A DNA stretch of 42,836 nucleotides from Planctomycetota bacterium (GTDB lineage: Bacteria > Planctomycetota > JACQVV01 > JASMLP01), in the NCBI GenBank assembly GCA_030748635.1, contig JASMLP010000208.1:1-42836 (forward strand). Reading direction: 5' to 3'. This document shows positions 35,452 through 42,836 of this stretch, in pieces. A program made the position numbers and the translations under genes. How positions within the stretch are numbered: the first letter of the stretch is position 1; each line of letters begins with the position of its first letter. The notes under the pieces are model-generated. The model saw only the letters and a program-made list of their open reading frames with translations, was not told where the DNA came from and did no database searches.

Positions 35452-36564
35452 ATGCCGATCGAAAACAAAGATGTCGACAAACTCTTTGAGATGATGTCGA
35501 AACACGATGCCAGCGACCTCCACCTCAAAGCCGGCGCCTCTCCGATTTTAAGAATTCACGGCTCCATCCGTGAGGTGGACGCCAAGCCGCTCAAGGCGAG
35601 GGACTTGCAATCAATCCTTTTTTCCATGCTCGACGCAGACCAGAGACAGCGTTTCGATAAAAACGGGGATATCGATTTCGCCCACGGTATCCCGGGGTTA
35701 GGTCGTTTTCGAATCAACGGCTTCCGTCAGCGAGGGAGTATTTCCATCGCTGCCCGTCGAGTCAATGTTTCGATACCCAGCTTTCAAGAACTTCACCTTC
35801 CGGTCGAATCGCTCCGAAGGATTGCCTCCCTGAAACAAGGTCTGGTCCTCGTCGCGGGAGCGACCGGAAGTGGAAAATCGACCACTCTGGCCAGCATTAT
35901 CGAAACGATCAACAGTCATCGCCGATGCCACGTGGTCACCATAGAAGATCCCATTGAATATCTCTTCACAGACAAGAAAAGTTTTATCAATCAGCGTGAA
36001 GTCGGTATCGACGTAAAAGATTTTGATTCCGCTCTCAAAACCGTGGTTCGTCAGGATCCCGACATCATTTTGATTGGCGAAATGCGTGACGCAGAAACCT
36101 TTTTCACCGCGTTGACTGCCGCCGAAACGGGTCACCTTGTCTTGTCAACAATCCACTCATCCTCTGTTCCCCAAACCATAGGCAGGATTCTGGATCTTTT
36201 TCCTTCCGATCAGCACGATCAGATCCGGAAGGGACTCGTTTTCAATCTCAAGGCTGTTCTCTGCCAGAAAATACTTCCCTCCATTCACGAAAGTTCCGCT
36301 CGCATCCCAGCCACTGAGATTCTTTTCAGCACCCCTTCCGTTCAGAAGTTGATCGCGAAAAAGCTAGACGAAAAGCTCTCCGACGCCGTTCGAACAGGAA
36401 CTGAAGATGGAATGATGGACTTCAATCAAAGCATCTTCAAGCTGGTTCAGGATGGGTATATTTCCAAGAAAATTGCCCTCTCGAACTCCCCCAATCCGGA
36501 TCAACTCAAGATGAACCTGCAGGGGATTTTTCTGGACGATCAGCGACGCATCCTGGGATCGTGA
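35452..36564 (+). CDS. pilT: PilT-family type IV pilus retraction ATPase
   Basis: A 370-residue hexameric ATPase that drives pilus retraction and twitching motility from the cytoplasmic face of the inner membrane. Motifs: DLHLKAGASPILRIHG (PilT N-terminal domain, 22-37), Walker A GATGSGKST at 136-144, the Asp box TIEDPIEYLF at about 162-171, Walker B-type PDIILIGEMRDAET, and the His box GHLVLSTIHSSS. The C-terminus differs from the classical AIRNLI end, which suggests a PilT/PilU-like paralogue rather than the standard PilT. No other pilus genes are adjacent. It follows hisF by 35 bases, a spacing that allows co-transcription without a functional link. Confidence 0.92.
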   Translation: MPIENKDVDKLFEMMSKHDASDLHLKAGASPILRIHGSIREVDAKPLKARDLQSILFSMLDADQRQRFDKNGDIDFAHGIPGLGRFRINGFRQRGSISIAARRVNVSIPSFQELHLPVESLRRIASLKQGLVLVAGATGSGKSTTLASIIETINSHRRCHVVTIEDPIEYLFTDKKSFINQREVGIDVKDFDSALKTVVRQDPDIILIGEMRDAETFFTALTAAETGHLVLSTIHSSSVPQTIGRILDLFPSDQHDQIRKGLVFNLKAVLCQKILPSIHESSARIPATEILFSTPSVQKLIAKKLDEKLSDAVRTGTEDGMMDFNQSIFKLVQDGYISKKIALSNSPNPDQLKMNLQGIFLDDQRRILGS

Positions 36565-36585
36565 TCGCCCGGAAAATTTTTACGG

Positions 36586-37824
36586 TCAGGAATTCTTGAC
36601 CAGTTTCAACAATTCACCCTGATTGGTTAACGGTTGAAGCTCGACCCGGTCTAGCTTTCCCGCCGCAATTCGAAGTCGCGGATGTCCGGCCCCATTCTCT
36701 CCCGCAAAGATGGAGCGACTGGAAACAATGCCCAGCGCTAGCTTCCCTGGATCGGCAACGATCGATGCCTGAATAAAATCCTGTGGGTTGCCTTCTTCTT
36801 CCATGATGGCGCAAATTTCCGCCAGACTTTCTTCGAGTTCCTTTCGATTGGTGTCACCCAGAGAGGCTTCTGTCGCCAACTGTGAAATAATCGAACGAAG
36901 ATGGGGAAGAAATGAAGGTTCACACGGAATTTTCAATTCGATCAATCGCCCACGGTTTTGATTAAAGTCTTCGACCGAACCGTCAGCAAGAACCACAAAA
37001 TAGTTCGAACAGCGAGGGCAACGAAATTTTCCTTCACACGGGAATTCGATCGTGCCGCAACCTGCGCACTCATAATCCATCGGAAAAGTTTCTGTAACCA
37101 CAGACCGTTCCTCGATTTCCACCGGAACGCCTGTATCGTCGAGAATCTCTTCCCTCCCCAGGTCAAACGGTTCATCGACCGTCTCGGCGGTTACATCGAT
37201 ATCCTCAGCAGGCAGCTCCGCCTGCGCCGATTCATCCGCGGTTTCGGCGGTCACATCGATACTCTGATGAGACGGATCTTCCGCCACCATCGGTGTCTCC
37301 ACCTCAATCGCCTCCATCGCCGGGTCCGAACCTGCCTCCTCGGCTAGGGCGATTTCATCGAAATCGATCAGTTCTGACTCGGGTTCCTCGACCTGAACTG
37401 CTTCGGCCACCCCGACTTCTTCCGGTACCGCCGCGACAGGGGACTCTGCCCCCACACCAAGTTCTTTCCCTAAAGCGTCTTTGGCTCGTTCGGCATCCGG
37501 AAAAATCTGGAAAATCGATAGCAGACCCAACATATCGAACAGATCAGAAATTTTTGGACTCACATTGGCAAGACGAACCGAACCGCCGCCATCTGAATAC
37601 TTATCCGTAATTTTGACCAAAAGCCCCATGCCGGTACTGTTGATGTATTTAAGTCCCCCAAAATCGAGAACCAGTTGCCGTAGGCCTGAGTCGAAATGTT
37701 TGTTCAACTCCTCCTCGAAATGCCGAACTGTTGTTCCGTCAATCGCACCAAAAATTCCGCAAAACATAACCTTATGTGAGGCACCGAGATTTTCCTCTCG
37801 ATTCTCGAATTCAAGCGTTGCCAA
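36586..37824 (-). CDS. STAS, zinc-ribbon and RsbW-like fusion protein
   Basis: A 412-residue protein starting at TTG (37822-37824), with GGAGG 6 bases upstream. Residues 1-120 are a STAS anti-anti-sigma domain with the phosphorylatable INSTGMGLL (Ser63/Thr64). An acidic linker (about 125-245) contains a 20-residue duplication with IDVTAETxDE at 189-198 and 209-218. A zinc ribbon follows (Cys253, 256, 269, 272). The C-terminal part (about 295-410) starts like the RsbW/SpoIIAB kinase fold (LKIPCEPSFLPHLRSIISQL, then ELEESLAEICAIMEEEGN), but the ATP-binding N and G boxes are not clear, so it may be a degenerate kinase. A STAS protein fused to its kinase-like partner points to a partner-switch signalling device. 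Confidence 0.8.
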   Translation of the reverse strand: MATLEFENREENLGASHKVMFCGIFGAIDGTTVRHFEEELNKHFDSGLRQLVLDFGGLKYINSTGMGLLVKITDKYSDGGGSVRLANVSPKISDLFDMLGLLSIFQIFPDAERAKDALGKELGVGAESPVAAVPEEVGVAEAVQVEEPESELIDFDEIALAEEAGSDPAMEAIEVETPMVAEDPSHQSIDVTAETADESAQAELPAEDIDVTAETVDEPFDLGREEILDDTGVPVEIEERSVVTETFPMDYECAGCGTIEFPCEGKFRCPRCSNYFVVLADGSVEDFNQNRGRLIELKIPCEPSFLPHLRSIISQLATEASLGDTNRKELEESLAEICAIMEEEGNPQDFIQASIVADPGKLALGIVSSRSIFAGENGAGHPRLRIAAGKLDRVELQPLTNQGELLKLVKNS

Positions 37825-37899
37825 ACTCTACCTCCATGGAGTCCGGTGAGGACTCAATTACTTTGCAGTCTAAATTTGTTCGATAGATAGAATCATTGC

Positions 37900-37929
37900 A
37901 TTCTACGGATACAACCAATATATAGTCAA
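37900..37929 (-). promoter_or_regulatory. Promoter candidate for the STAS fusion gene
   Basis: On the minus strand TTGACT (complement of 37924-37929), an 18-base spacer and TAGAAT (complement of 37900-37905), about 75 bases before the TTG start. Both boxes are near the sigma70 consensus. The region is AT-rich compared with its surroundings. Confidence 0.45.
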
Positions 37930-37982
37930 CCTTGGCAACATATGACATGATAGTATGTTATCAATTATTATTGGATCGCCGT

Positions 37983-38010
37983 TTTCGACCTCGACATTTC
38001 GACCTCGACA
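37983..38010 (+). repeat. 14-base perfect tandem duplication before a start codon
   Basis: TTTCGACCTCGACA occurs twice without change (37983-37996 and 37997-38010), and the second copy directly abuts the ATG at 38011. The usual ribosome-binding sequence is absent here. Confidence 0.85.
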
Positions 38011-38466
38011 ATGATTCCTCCTAACGAACCCATTCTCACAAGACCCTCCGATGCACCGTTTTCGGACGAGCAGGATGCAGCCCTCCATCCGGCTGCGGAT
38101 CATTTCCCCGCCTCGGAGAACTCCACCCCACCCTCGGTCCCTTTGGATGAGTCCTTTCAAATCGAAGGGTCTGTCGACCCCGACCATCTCGAACTTCCTC
38201 CCGAAGTACCCGAACCGGAACCAGAGGTCACCGCTTCGCAGCCCAACGCGACTGCTCTTTCCTCAGAAACCCTTGCAGTCGAAGAAGATGTGGCATGCAA
38301 GGTTCCATCCATTCAGGCGACACCGATCGAAAGTAGTGAGTTTCAACTGCTCCAGAGCAAGCGTCCTGATCCCTGCATGATTCTGGAACGATTACTTCAT
38401 TCTTTTCGAATACCCACCTCACTTCCCGCAGAACCACTCTCTGATGAGGCTTTTCCGTTCGATTGA
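38011..38466 (+). CDS. Acidic, proline-rich hypothetical protein
   Basis: A 151-residue protein with no recognised domain. It is strongly acidic and rich in Pro, Glu and Ser (PPEVPEPEPEV at about 62-72), with no signal peptide or membrane segment, so it is probably unstructured. Only the end (CMILERLLHSFRIPTSL) looks able to fold. There is no clear ribosome-binding site. The next small gene starts 21 bases after the stop in the same frame, with no other stop between. It is acceptable as a gene because it fills an otherwise empty space and keeps a steady frame, but this is not proven. Confidence 0.5.
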   Translation: MIPPNEPILTRPSDAPFSDEQDAALHPAADHFPASENSTPPSVPLDESFQIEGSVDPDHLELPPEVPEPEPEVTASQPNATALSSETLAVEEDVACKVPSIQATPIESSEFQLLQSKRPDPCMILERLLHSFRIPTSLPAEPLSDEAFPFD

Positions 38467-38487
38467 TATCGAACGAACTGGACCGCT

Positions 38488-38784
38488 TTGATTCAACCCG
38501 AGCTTGTTCCTGTGCTTCTGCTTTTTGCGATCATGATCGTGATCAATCTTGTTGGAATTCGTGCGGTACGAAACCGTTCTGCGCAACGCAAAGAGCGTGT
38601 TCCTTTTGAACAGACATCCGAGGCTCTCCGGCACCGATCGGATCAAGTGATGCTGCAAATTGAAGAATTCTCTCGAGATGTTTCTGGTCGAGTCGACAAC
38701 AAAATTCAGTATCTTGAGGTACTTCTCGCCGAAGCTGACCGTAAAATTGAGCATTTGAAGCATCTCGATAATCAGGATCATTGA
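38488..38784 (+). CDS. Small membrane-anchored coiled-coil protein
   Basis: A 98-residue protein with a TTG start. Residues 5-24 are one membrane helix (ELVPVLLLFAIMIVINLVGI), followed by a basic patch and a charged coiled coil (about 42-94) ending in KIQYLEVLLAEADRKIEHLKHL. The end motif with LLxEADxKIxxL recalls small coiled-coil membrane proteins near motility genes (DUF6115/DUF2802-like), which I cannot verify. The start has no strong ribosome site, so coupling to the preceding gene is likely. It is followed by the helicase gene after 51 bases. Confidence 0.68.
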   Translation: MIQPELVPVLLLFAIMIVINLVGIRAVRNRSAQRKERVPFEQTSEALRHRSDQVMLQIEEFSRDVSGRVDNKIQYLEVLLAEADRKIEHLKHLDNQDH

Positions 38785-38835
38785 GTTCGCTTTCTGTTCT
38801 CTTTCGATGTCAGCTAGATCTGGAGTCGTCCTTCG

Positions 38836-40992
38836 ATGCTAAGCGGTTCTCTCCTCGATGGAGTCAATACACAGCAAGCTGCGGCCATTACCCATTTCGA
38901 GGGTCCCGCGCTCGTAGCCGCCGGCGCCGGAACCGGTAAAACCAGGGTCATCACCCACCGGATTGCCAATCTTCTGAGCCAGGGGGTTCCCCCACACCAG
39001 ATCCTTGCAATCACTTTCACCAATAAAGCCGCTGGGGAAATGAAATCCCGGGTTCTCGGACTGACGGGAGAGCAAGGAATTTTCGTCAGCACATTCCACT
39101 CTTTTTGTGCCTACCTGCTCCGGCGAGAAATTCAGCATCTCGACCGCGATCCCCGGTTTACGATTTACGACGACAAAGACCAACGAAGTCTCATGCGGCG
39201 GGTATTTCGAGAAATAGGTATTTCACCTCAGGGTGACCTGACGGTTCCGATGGCCGCTCGCTATATTTCTGAAATCAAAAACGACCTTCTCGATCCAGAG
39301 GAAATGGTGGATTCGGGAGAACATCCCGCCTGGTGTGATGGTCTTCTTTTGCAAATCTACCAGAGGTATGAAAACGCGTTAACCGAGTGCGGAGGACTCG
39401 ACTTTGATGACCTCCTGCAAAAGTCTGCTCGACTGCTGGAGCAACAAGAGTCTGTCCGGCTCCGTTATCAATCTCGTTTCCAGTTTCTTCTGATCGACGA
39501 GTATCAAGACACCAACACCGCACAGTATTCTCTAGCGCGTTCTCTTGCTCTGGAGCATGAAAACATTTTCGTTGCGGGGGATCCGGATCAGTCCATTTAC
39601 TCCTGGAGAGGTGCGCGCCCACATAACCTGCTGCGGTTTGAAGAGGATTTTCACAACCCAACCCTTTATCCCCTCGAACAGAATTACCGATCGACACAGA
39701 CAATTCTTCGGGCCGCAAACGAACTCGTTACCCACAACAGTTTGCGTAAAGAATTGACTCTGTGGACAGAAAACCCTACGGGTTCAGCTATCGAACATCT
39801 CATCAATGACGACGATTATGAGGAAGCTCGACTGATCGCGCGCCGCATATCAAGCCAGATCGACGAAGGGATCTATCCCGGCGACATCGCCGTTTTTTAC
39901 CGAATCAACTCTCTCTCACGAAAAATCGAAGAAGCTCTCGCTCGAGCGGGTATTCCACACGCAGTCATCGGATCTATCGGTTTCTATCATCGCCGAGAAA
40001 TCAAAGACTTAATGGCCTATCTTCACATCAAGCATAATCCCTACGATTGGGAAAACTTCGAGCGAGCTGCCACGACTCCCAAACGCGGAATAGGACCCAA
40101 GGCGCTCTCCACCATTCATCGGCTATCTCGGGAGCAGATGGTCTCACCGATTCAGTTGGTTCTGGAAGCCTCTCACTCCGGGAGCCTACCGGGCGTTCAG
40201 CGTAAAGCATTGAAGGAACTGGCAAAAATCCTTGAATGGGTTTCTCTCACCCCCGCCGAACCGATTGCTCCCTGGATTGAAGAACTCCTAGAAAAAACCG
40301 ACTACCTGACTTACCTCGATCGCACCGCGGCGCATAGTGAAGATCAGATCCAACGACGTGCGAATGTGGCAGAACTTCTTGACGCGGCCAATCAGCACGA
40401 TGCGGATCCGACTCAAGGCAAAAAAATCGATCTGTTTCTAGAGCGAGCAAGTCTTGCATCGGCCAATGATCGATCCACTTCTACAGGAATTGTTTCCCTC
40501 ATGTCCTTGCACGCGGCCAAAGGACTAGAATTTCCGCATGTCACGATCTGCGCGCTGGAAGACGGAATTCTTCCCATATCCGGGCGTGAGGACTCTCCGG
40601 ATGAATACGAAGAAGAAAGACGGCTTTTCTATGTGGGCATTACCCGGGCGCAAAAAACATTGACCCTTACATCCGCCCGATCACGAACCCGGGCTGGCTC
40701 CTTTCGCACATCTTTCGAATCCCCATTTTTGGACGAATTACCAGCGGAAACGCTTGGTCGACAAGATTCAAACCCGGATCGACCTCACTGGGATGTCACC
40801 GATGACATTATCGATGACCTCGATCTCCCGGTTTTCGAGCCCGGCGACCGTGTACGCCACCCTAGCCTGGGATCTGGAGAAATTTTATCCATATCCCGCT
40901 TTGGGCACCGAACCCATGTTCGCGTAGCTTTCGATCAGGAGGGAATCAAAAAGATTCTTCTGGAATATGCCACGCTGGAGCATTCGACATGA
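38836..40992 (+). CDS. pcrA: UvrD/PcrA/Rep-type DNA helicase
   Basis: A 718-residue superfamily 1A 3'-5' helicase for DNA repair and replication restart. Motifs: NTQQAAA (Q motif, 11-17), Walker A AGAGTGKT at 29-36, ITFTNKAAGEM (motif Ia), Walker B LLIDEYQDTN with DEYQD at 220-224, GDPDQSIYSWRGA (motif III), LEQNYRST (motif IV), SLMSLHAAKGLEFPHV (motif V) and FYVGITRAQ (motif VI). The last 40 residues (GDRVRHPSLGSGEILSIS) are the Tudor-like C-terminal domain of PcrA, which contacts RNA polymerase. It is complete and of normal length. It overlaps the next gene by 4 bases. Confidence 0.95.
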   Translation: MLSGSLLDGVNTQQAAAITHFEGPALVAAGAGTGKTRVITHRIANLLSQGVPPHQILAITFTNKAAGEMKSRVLGLTGEQGIFVSTFHSFCAYLLRREIQHLDRDPRFTIYDDKDQRSLMRRVFREIGISPQGDLTVPMAARYISEIKNDLLDPEEMVDSGEHPAWCDGLLLQIYQRYENALTECGGLDFDDLLQKSARLLEQQESVRLRYQSRFQFLLIDEYQDTNTAQYSLARSLALEHENIFVAGDPDQSIYSWRGARPHNLLRFEEDFHNPTLYPLEQNYRSTQTILRAANELVTHNSLRKELTLWTENPTGSAIEHLINDDDYEEARLIARRISSQIDEGIYPGDIAVFYRINSLSRKIEEALARAGIPHAVIGSIGFYHRREIKDLMAYLHIKHNPYDWENFERAATTPKRGIGPKALSTIHRLSREQMVSPIQLVLEASHSGSLPGVQRKALKELAKILEWVSLTPAEPIAPWIEELLEKTDYLTYLDRTAAHSEDQIQRRANVAELLDAANQHDADPTQGKKIDLFLERASLASANDRSTSTGIVSLMSLHAAKGLEFPHVTICALEDGILPISGREDSPDEYEEERRLFYVGITRAQKTLTLTSARSRTRAGSFRTSFESPFLDELPAETLGRQDSNPDRPHWDVTDDIIDDLDLPVFEPGDRVRHPSLGSGEILSISRFGHRTHVRVAFDQEGIKKILLEYATLEHST

Positions 40993-42836
40993 CGGCTTTT
41001 CTGATCCTCAAAAACGGTGAGGAAGAAACGCAAACTCTTCAAATAGCCGAAGAAATCACCACTGTCGGACGGGGCGAAGAAAATCACCTACAGATTCATG
41101 ATATCAAAAGCTCTCGCAACCACTGTCACTTGGAGCGCCACAACCAAAAATACAAACTAGTCGATCTTGAAAGTCAAAATGGGACTCGGGTTAACGGTCT
41201 GCGGGTCAATAAAAAGATGCTTGATGATGGCGACGAAATACAGATCGGCAAGACCGTCATCTTTTTCGAACTACGACCCGATCCCCAACCAGGAAAAGGC
41301 TCCGGCATCGTCCGAAGAAAACGCCCTCGATCCACTTCCCCCAGCACTAAAAAGCGAAAGAAGTCGATCCCCAAACCGCCCACAATACGAGAAGAATCGA
41401 GTTCCCCAACAGATTTTCAAGAAATCGAAACTCGAATCGACTCGATCGAAGCGAAAGAAGGTTATCAAGGCGTTCTAGTCGTCGACGAATTGCTGGAACA
41501 TCGACTGAAACGGGGTTCTTCTAGCCTCAAGCAGTTATCAAATCGACACAATCTGCTTCTGTCACTTCAAGAGGTGAATAAAGCTCTCAACAGTGAACGT
41601 TCGCAAAAAAAACTTCTCGATCTCATGATCGATAGCACCCTCGAATTGACAGGAGCTGAACGAGGTTTACTCATTCTTCAAGAAGGGGACGAACTTCAAA
41701 TATCTGCCGCCCGAAACATCGATCACACCGATCTGAAAAATCCGGAACTAGAATTTTCTCGATCGATCGCCCGTGAGGTCATTCAGCATGGCCACCCACT
41801 CATATCTCCAGACGCGCAAACCGATGATCGATTGGCCGAGAATCTCAGCGTATGTAATCTCAAGTTACGTTCGGTGATGTGTATTCCCTTGATCCGACAC
41901 GATCGAACACTGGGAGCGGTTTATATCGACAACCGGCAGCAAGTGGAATTATTTAACGAAGACGATCTCGATATTCTGGAAACTTTCGCCGATCAAGCGG
42001 CCATTGCCCTCGAAAACGCTCGGTTGAATGAAGAAAACAGCAAGAAACAGATCGCTCTGGAGAATAGCAGACAAGAGGTGGTTCAACTCAATGAACTTCT
42101 TCGGCAAAAAGTTCAATCCCAGTCTATCCAGCTAGACGAAGCCAAGGAGAACCTCGAGGCTCAGCAAGCCCAACTCGAACTTAAATACAATTACGACCGA
42201 ATCATCGGCTCCTCCAAAGCGATGCAAAATATTTTTCTCCTACTCGACAAAATCACCGACAGTCAGGTCTCTGTTTTCATTCAAGGAGAAAGTGGAACTG
42301 GAAAAGAACTCGTCGCTCGATCCATTCACTTCAACGGACCTCGCAAAGAATCCCGATTTGTGAGTGAAAACTGCGCCGCGATCAGCGAAACACTGCTAGA
42401 AAGTGAACTTTTCGGTTATGTCAAAGGCGCCTTTACCGGCGCGGATGAGGACAAAAAGGGTCTTTTCGAAATTTCCAGCGGGGGAACCCTCTTTCTGGAC
42501 GAAATTGGTGATATGAGTTCGAACATGCAGACAAAACTGCTTCGAGTTCTACAGGAAAATGAGATACGCAGGGTCGGTAGCACGGAACCGATTGCCATCG
42601 ATGTGCGAGTCATCAGCGCCAGCAATAAAAATTTGCGACAACTCGTCCATGAGGGGACATTCCGAGAAGATCTTTACTACCGGGTGAATGTGATTGCACT
42701 CACCTTACCCCCCCTGAGAGATCGACGTGAAGACATCCATGCTCTCTGGGAACATTTCGTTTCACTCCATTGTGAAAACAAAGAGAAATTACCTCAAATC
42801 GACCGCGGAGCATTGCGACTCCTTCTCAATTACGAC
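40989..42836 (+). CDS. FHA-GAF-sigma54 activator, partial (cut by window end)
   Basis: The frame is open from ATG 40989 to the last base, 616 codons, so the C-terminus with its DNA-binding domain lies outside. Residues about 1-95 are an FHA phosphothreonine-binding domain (TTVGRGEENHLQI, SSRNHCHLE, NGTRVNG). A basic Ser/Pro-rich linker follows, then a GAF domain (about 190-350) and a coiled coil (about 350-395). From about 400 comes the AAA+ core of sigma54 activators: Walker A GESGTGKE, the sigma54-contacting GAFTGA loop (ESELFGYVKGAFTGADED), LDEIGDMS and the arginine finger region FREDLYYRVNV. It should switch on sigma54 promoters when the FHA domain meets a phosphorylated partner or GAF a ligand. 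Coupling to the helicase gene by ATGA overlap is odd for such a regulator. Confidence 0.92.
   Translation, partial: MTAFLILKNGEEETQTLQIAEEITTVGRGEENHLQIHDIKSSRNHCHLERHNQKYKLVDLESQNGTRVNGLRVNKKMLDDGDEIQIGKTVIFFELRPDPQPGKGSGIVRRKRPRSTSPSTKKRKKSIPKPPTIREESSSPTDFQEIETRIDSIEAKEGYQGVLVVDELLEHRLKRGSSSLKQLSNRHNLLLSLQEVNKALNSERSQKKLLDLMIDSTLELTGAERGLLILQEGDELQISAARNIDHTDLKNPELEFSRSIAREVIQHGHPLISPDAQTDDRLAENLSVCNLKLRSVMCIPLIRHDRTLGAVYIDNRQQVELFNEDDLDILETFADQAAIALENARLNEENSKKQIALENSRQEVVQLNELLRQKVQSQSIQLDEAKENLEAQQAQLELKYNYDRIIGSSKAMQNIFLLLDKITDSQVSVFIQGESGTGKELVARSIHFNGPRKESRFVSENCAAISETLLESELFGYVKGAFTGADEDKKGLFEISSGGTLFLDEIGDMSSNMQTKLLRVLQENEIRRVGSTEPIAIDVRVISASNKNLRQLVHEGTFREDLYYRVNVIALTLPPLRDRREDIHALWEHFVSLHCENKEKLPQIDRGALRLLLNYD

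Noticed and set aside
1..42836. Genetic code with TGA as a sense codon
   Set aside because: Many genes end at TGA, several in ATGA overlaps with the next start, so TGA is a normal stop; only the fdhA codon is recoded.

Overview
The window reads as chromosomal DNA of a Gram-negative, probably under-studied bacterium. Genes sit on both strands in short operons, often with 4-base ATGA stop/start overlaps, and several use TTG or GTG starts. The markers are a type IV pilus retraction ATPase (PilT family), one isolated flagellar rod/hook-type gene, a PilZ protein, a sigma54-type enhancer-binding regulator with FHA and GAF domains, a tricorn-type protease, two large RND/MMPL exporters and many TPR or beta-propeller proteins. 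This mix would fit Planctomycetota or a neighbouring candidate phylum. That placement is a guess: the window holds no rRNA or tRNA gene. Much of the DNA is mid-GC, and the formate dehydrogenase block looks clearly richer in GC.

Layout. 1-3443: end of a TPR-like gene with a strong terminator, a lipoprotein with an HExxH motif, and a TPR/DUF2695/beta-propeller protein. 3537-7150: STAS-STAS-PilZ protein, PlsC acyltransferase, aldehyde dehydrogenase. 7162-11513: tricorn protease homologue and a membrane protein. 11588-13779: an RdgB-PyrF fusion overlapping a dolichol-phosphate-mannose-synthase-like glycosyltransferase. 13793-18271: FlgF/FlgG-type gene, then a TPR protein, an RND exporter and a small membrane protein in a row. 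18306-22405: an orphan ParB-like gene with a hairpin-rich leader, then a two-gene operon of a proline/arginine-repeat membrane protein and a secreted DnaJ-like zinc-finger protein. 22474-26319: secreted protein plus a second RND exporter. 26406-29429: nadA with a good promoter, and an SLC13-type transporter. 29488-33887: fdhB-fdhA. 33892-36564: zinc-ribbon protein, hisF, pilT-family gene. 36586-38784: a STAS/zinc-ribbon/ATPase-like protein and two small genes. 38836-42836: UvrD/PcrA helicase overlapping an FHA-GAF-sigma54 regulator that runs off the end.

The clearest special feature is the NAD-type formate dehydrogenase. fdhB is a NuoE-NuoF fusion. fdhA contains an in-frame TGA at 32199-32201 that I read as selenocysteine 365. 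It is followed 11 bases later by a hairpin whose loop contains GGTCT, at the spacing I recall for the E. coli fdhF SECIS element. Together the two proteins would oxidise formate and pass electrons through many Fe-S clusters to FMN and NAD.

Other points of interest are the RdgB-PyrF fusion, a small MshEN/GspE-N-like domain used in three unrelated architectures, several STAS/PilZ/zinc-ribbon signalling fusions, and the secreted DnaJ-like zinc-finger protein. I did not find an obvious defence island, CRISPR array, insertion sequence or prophage.
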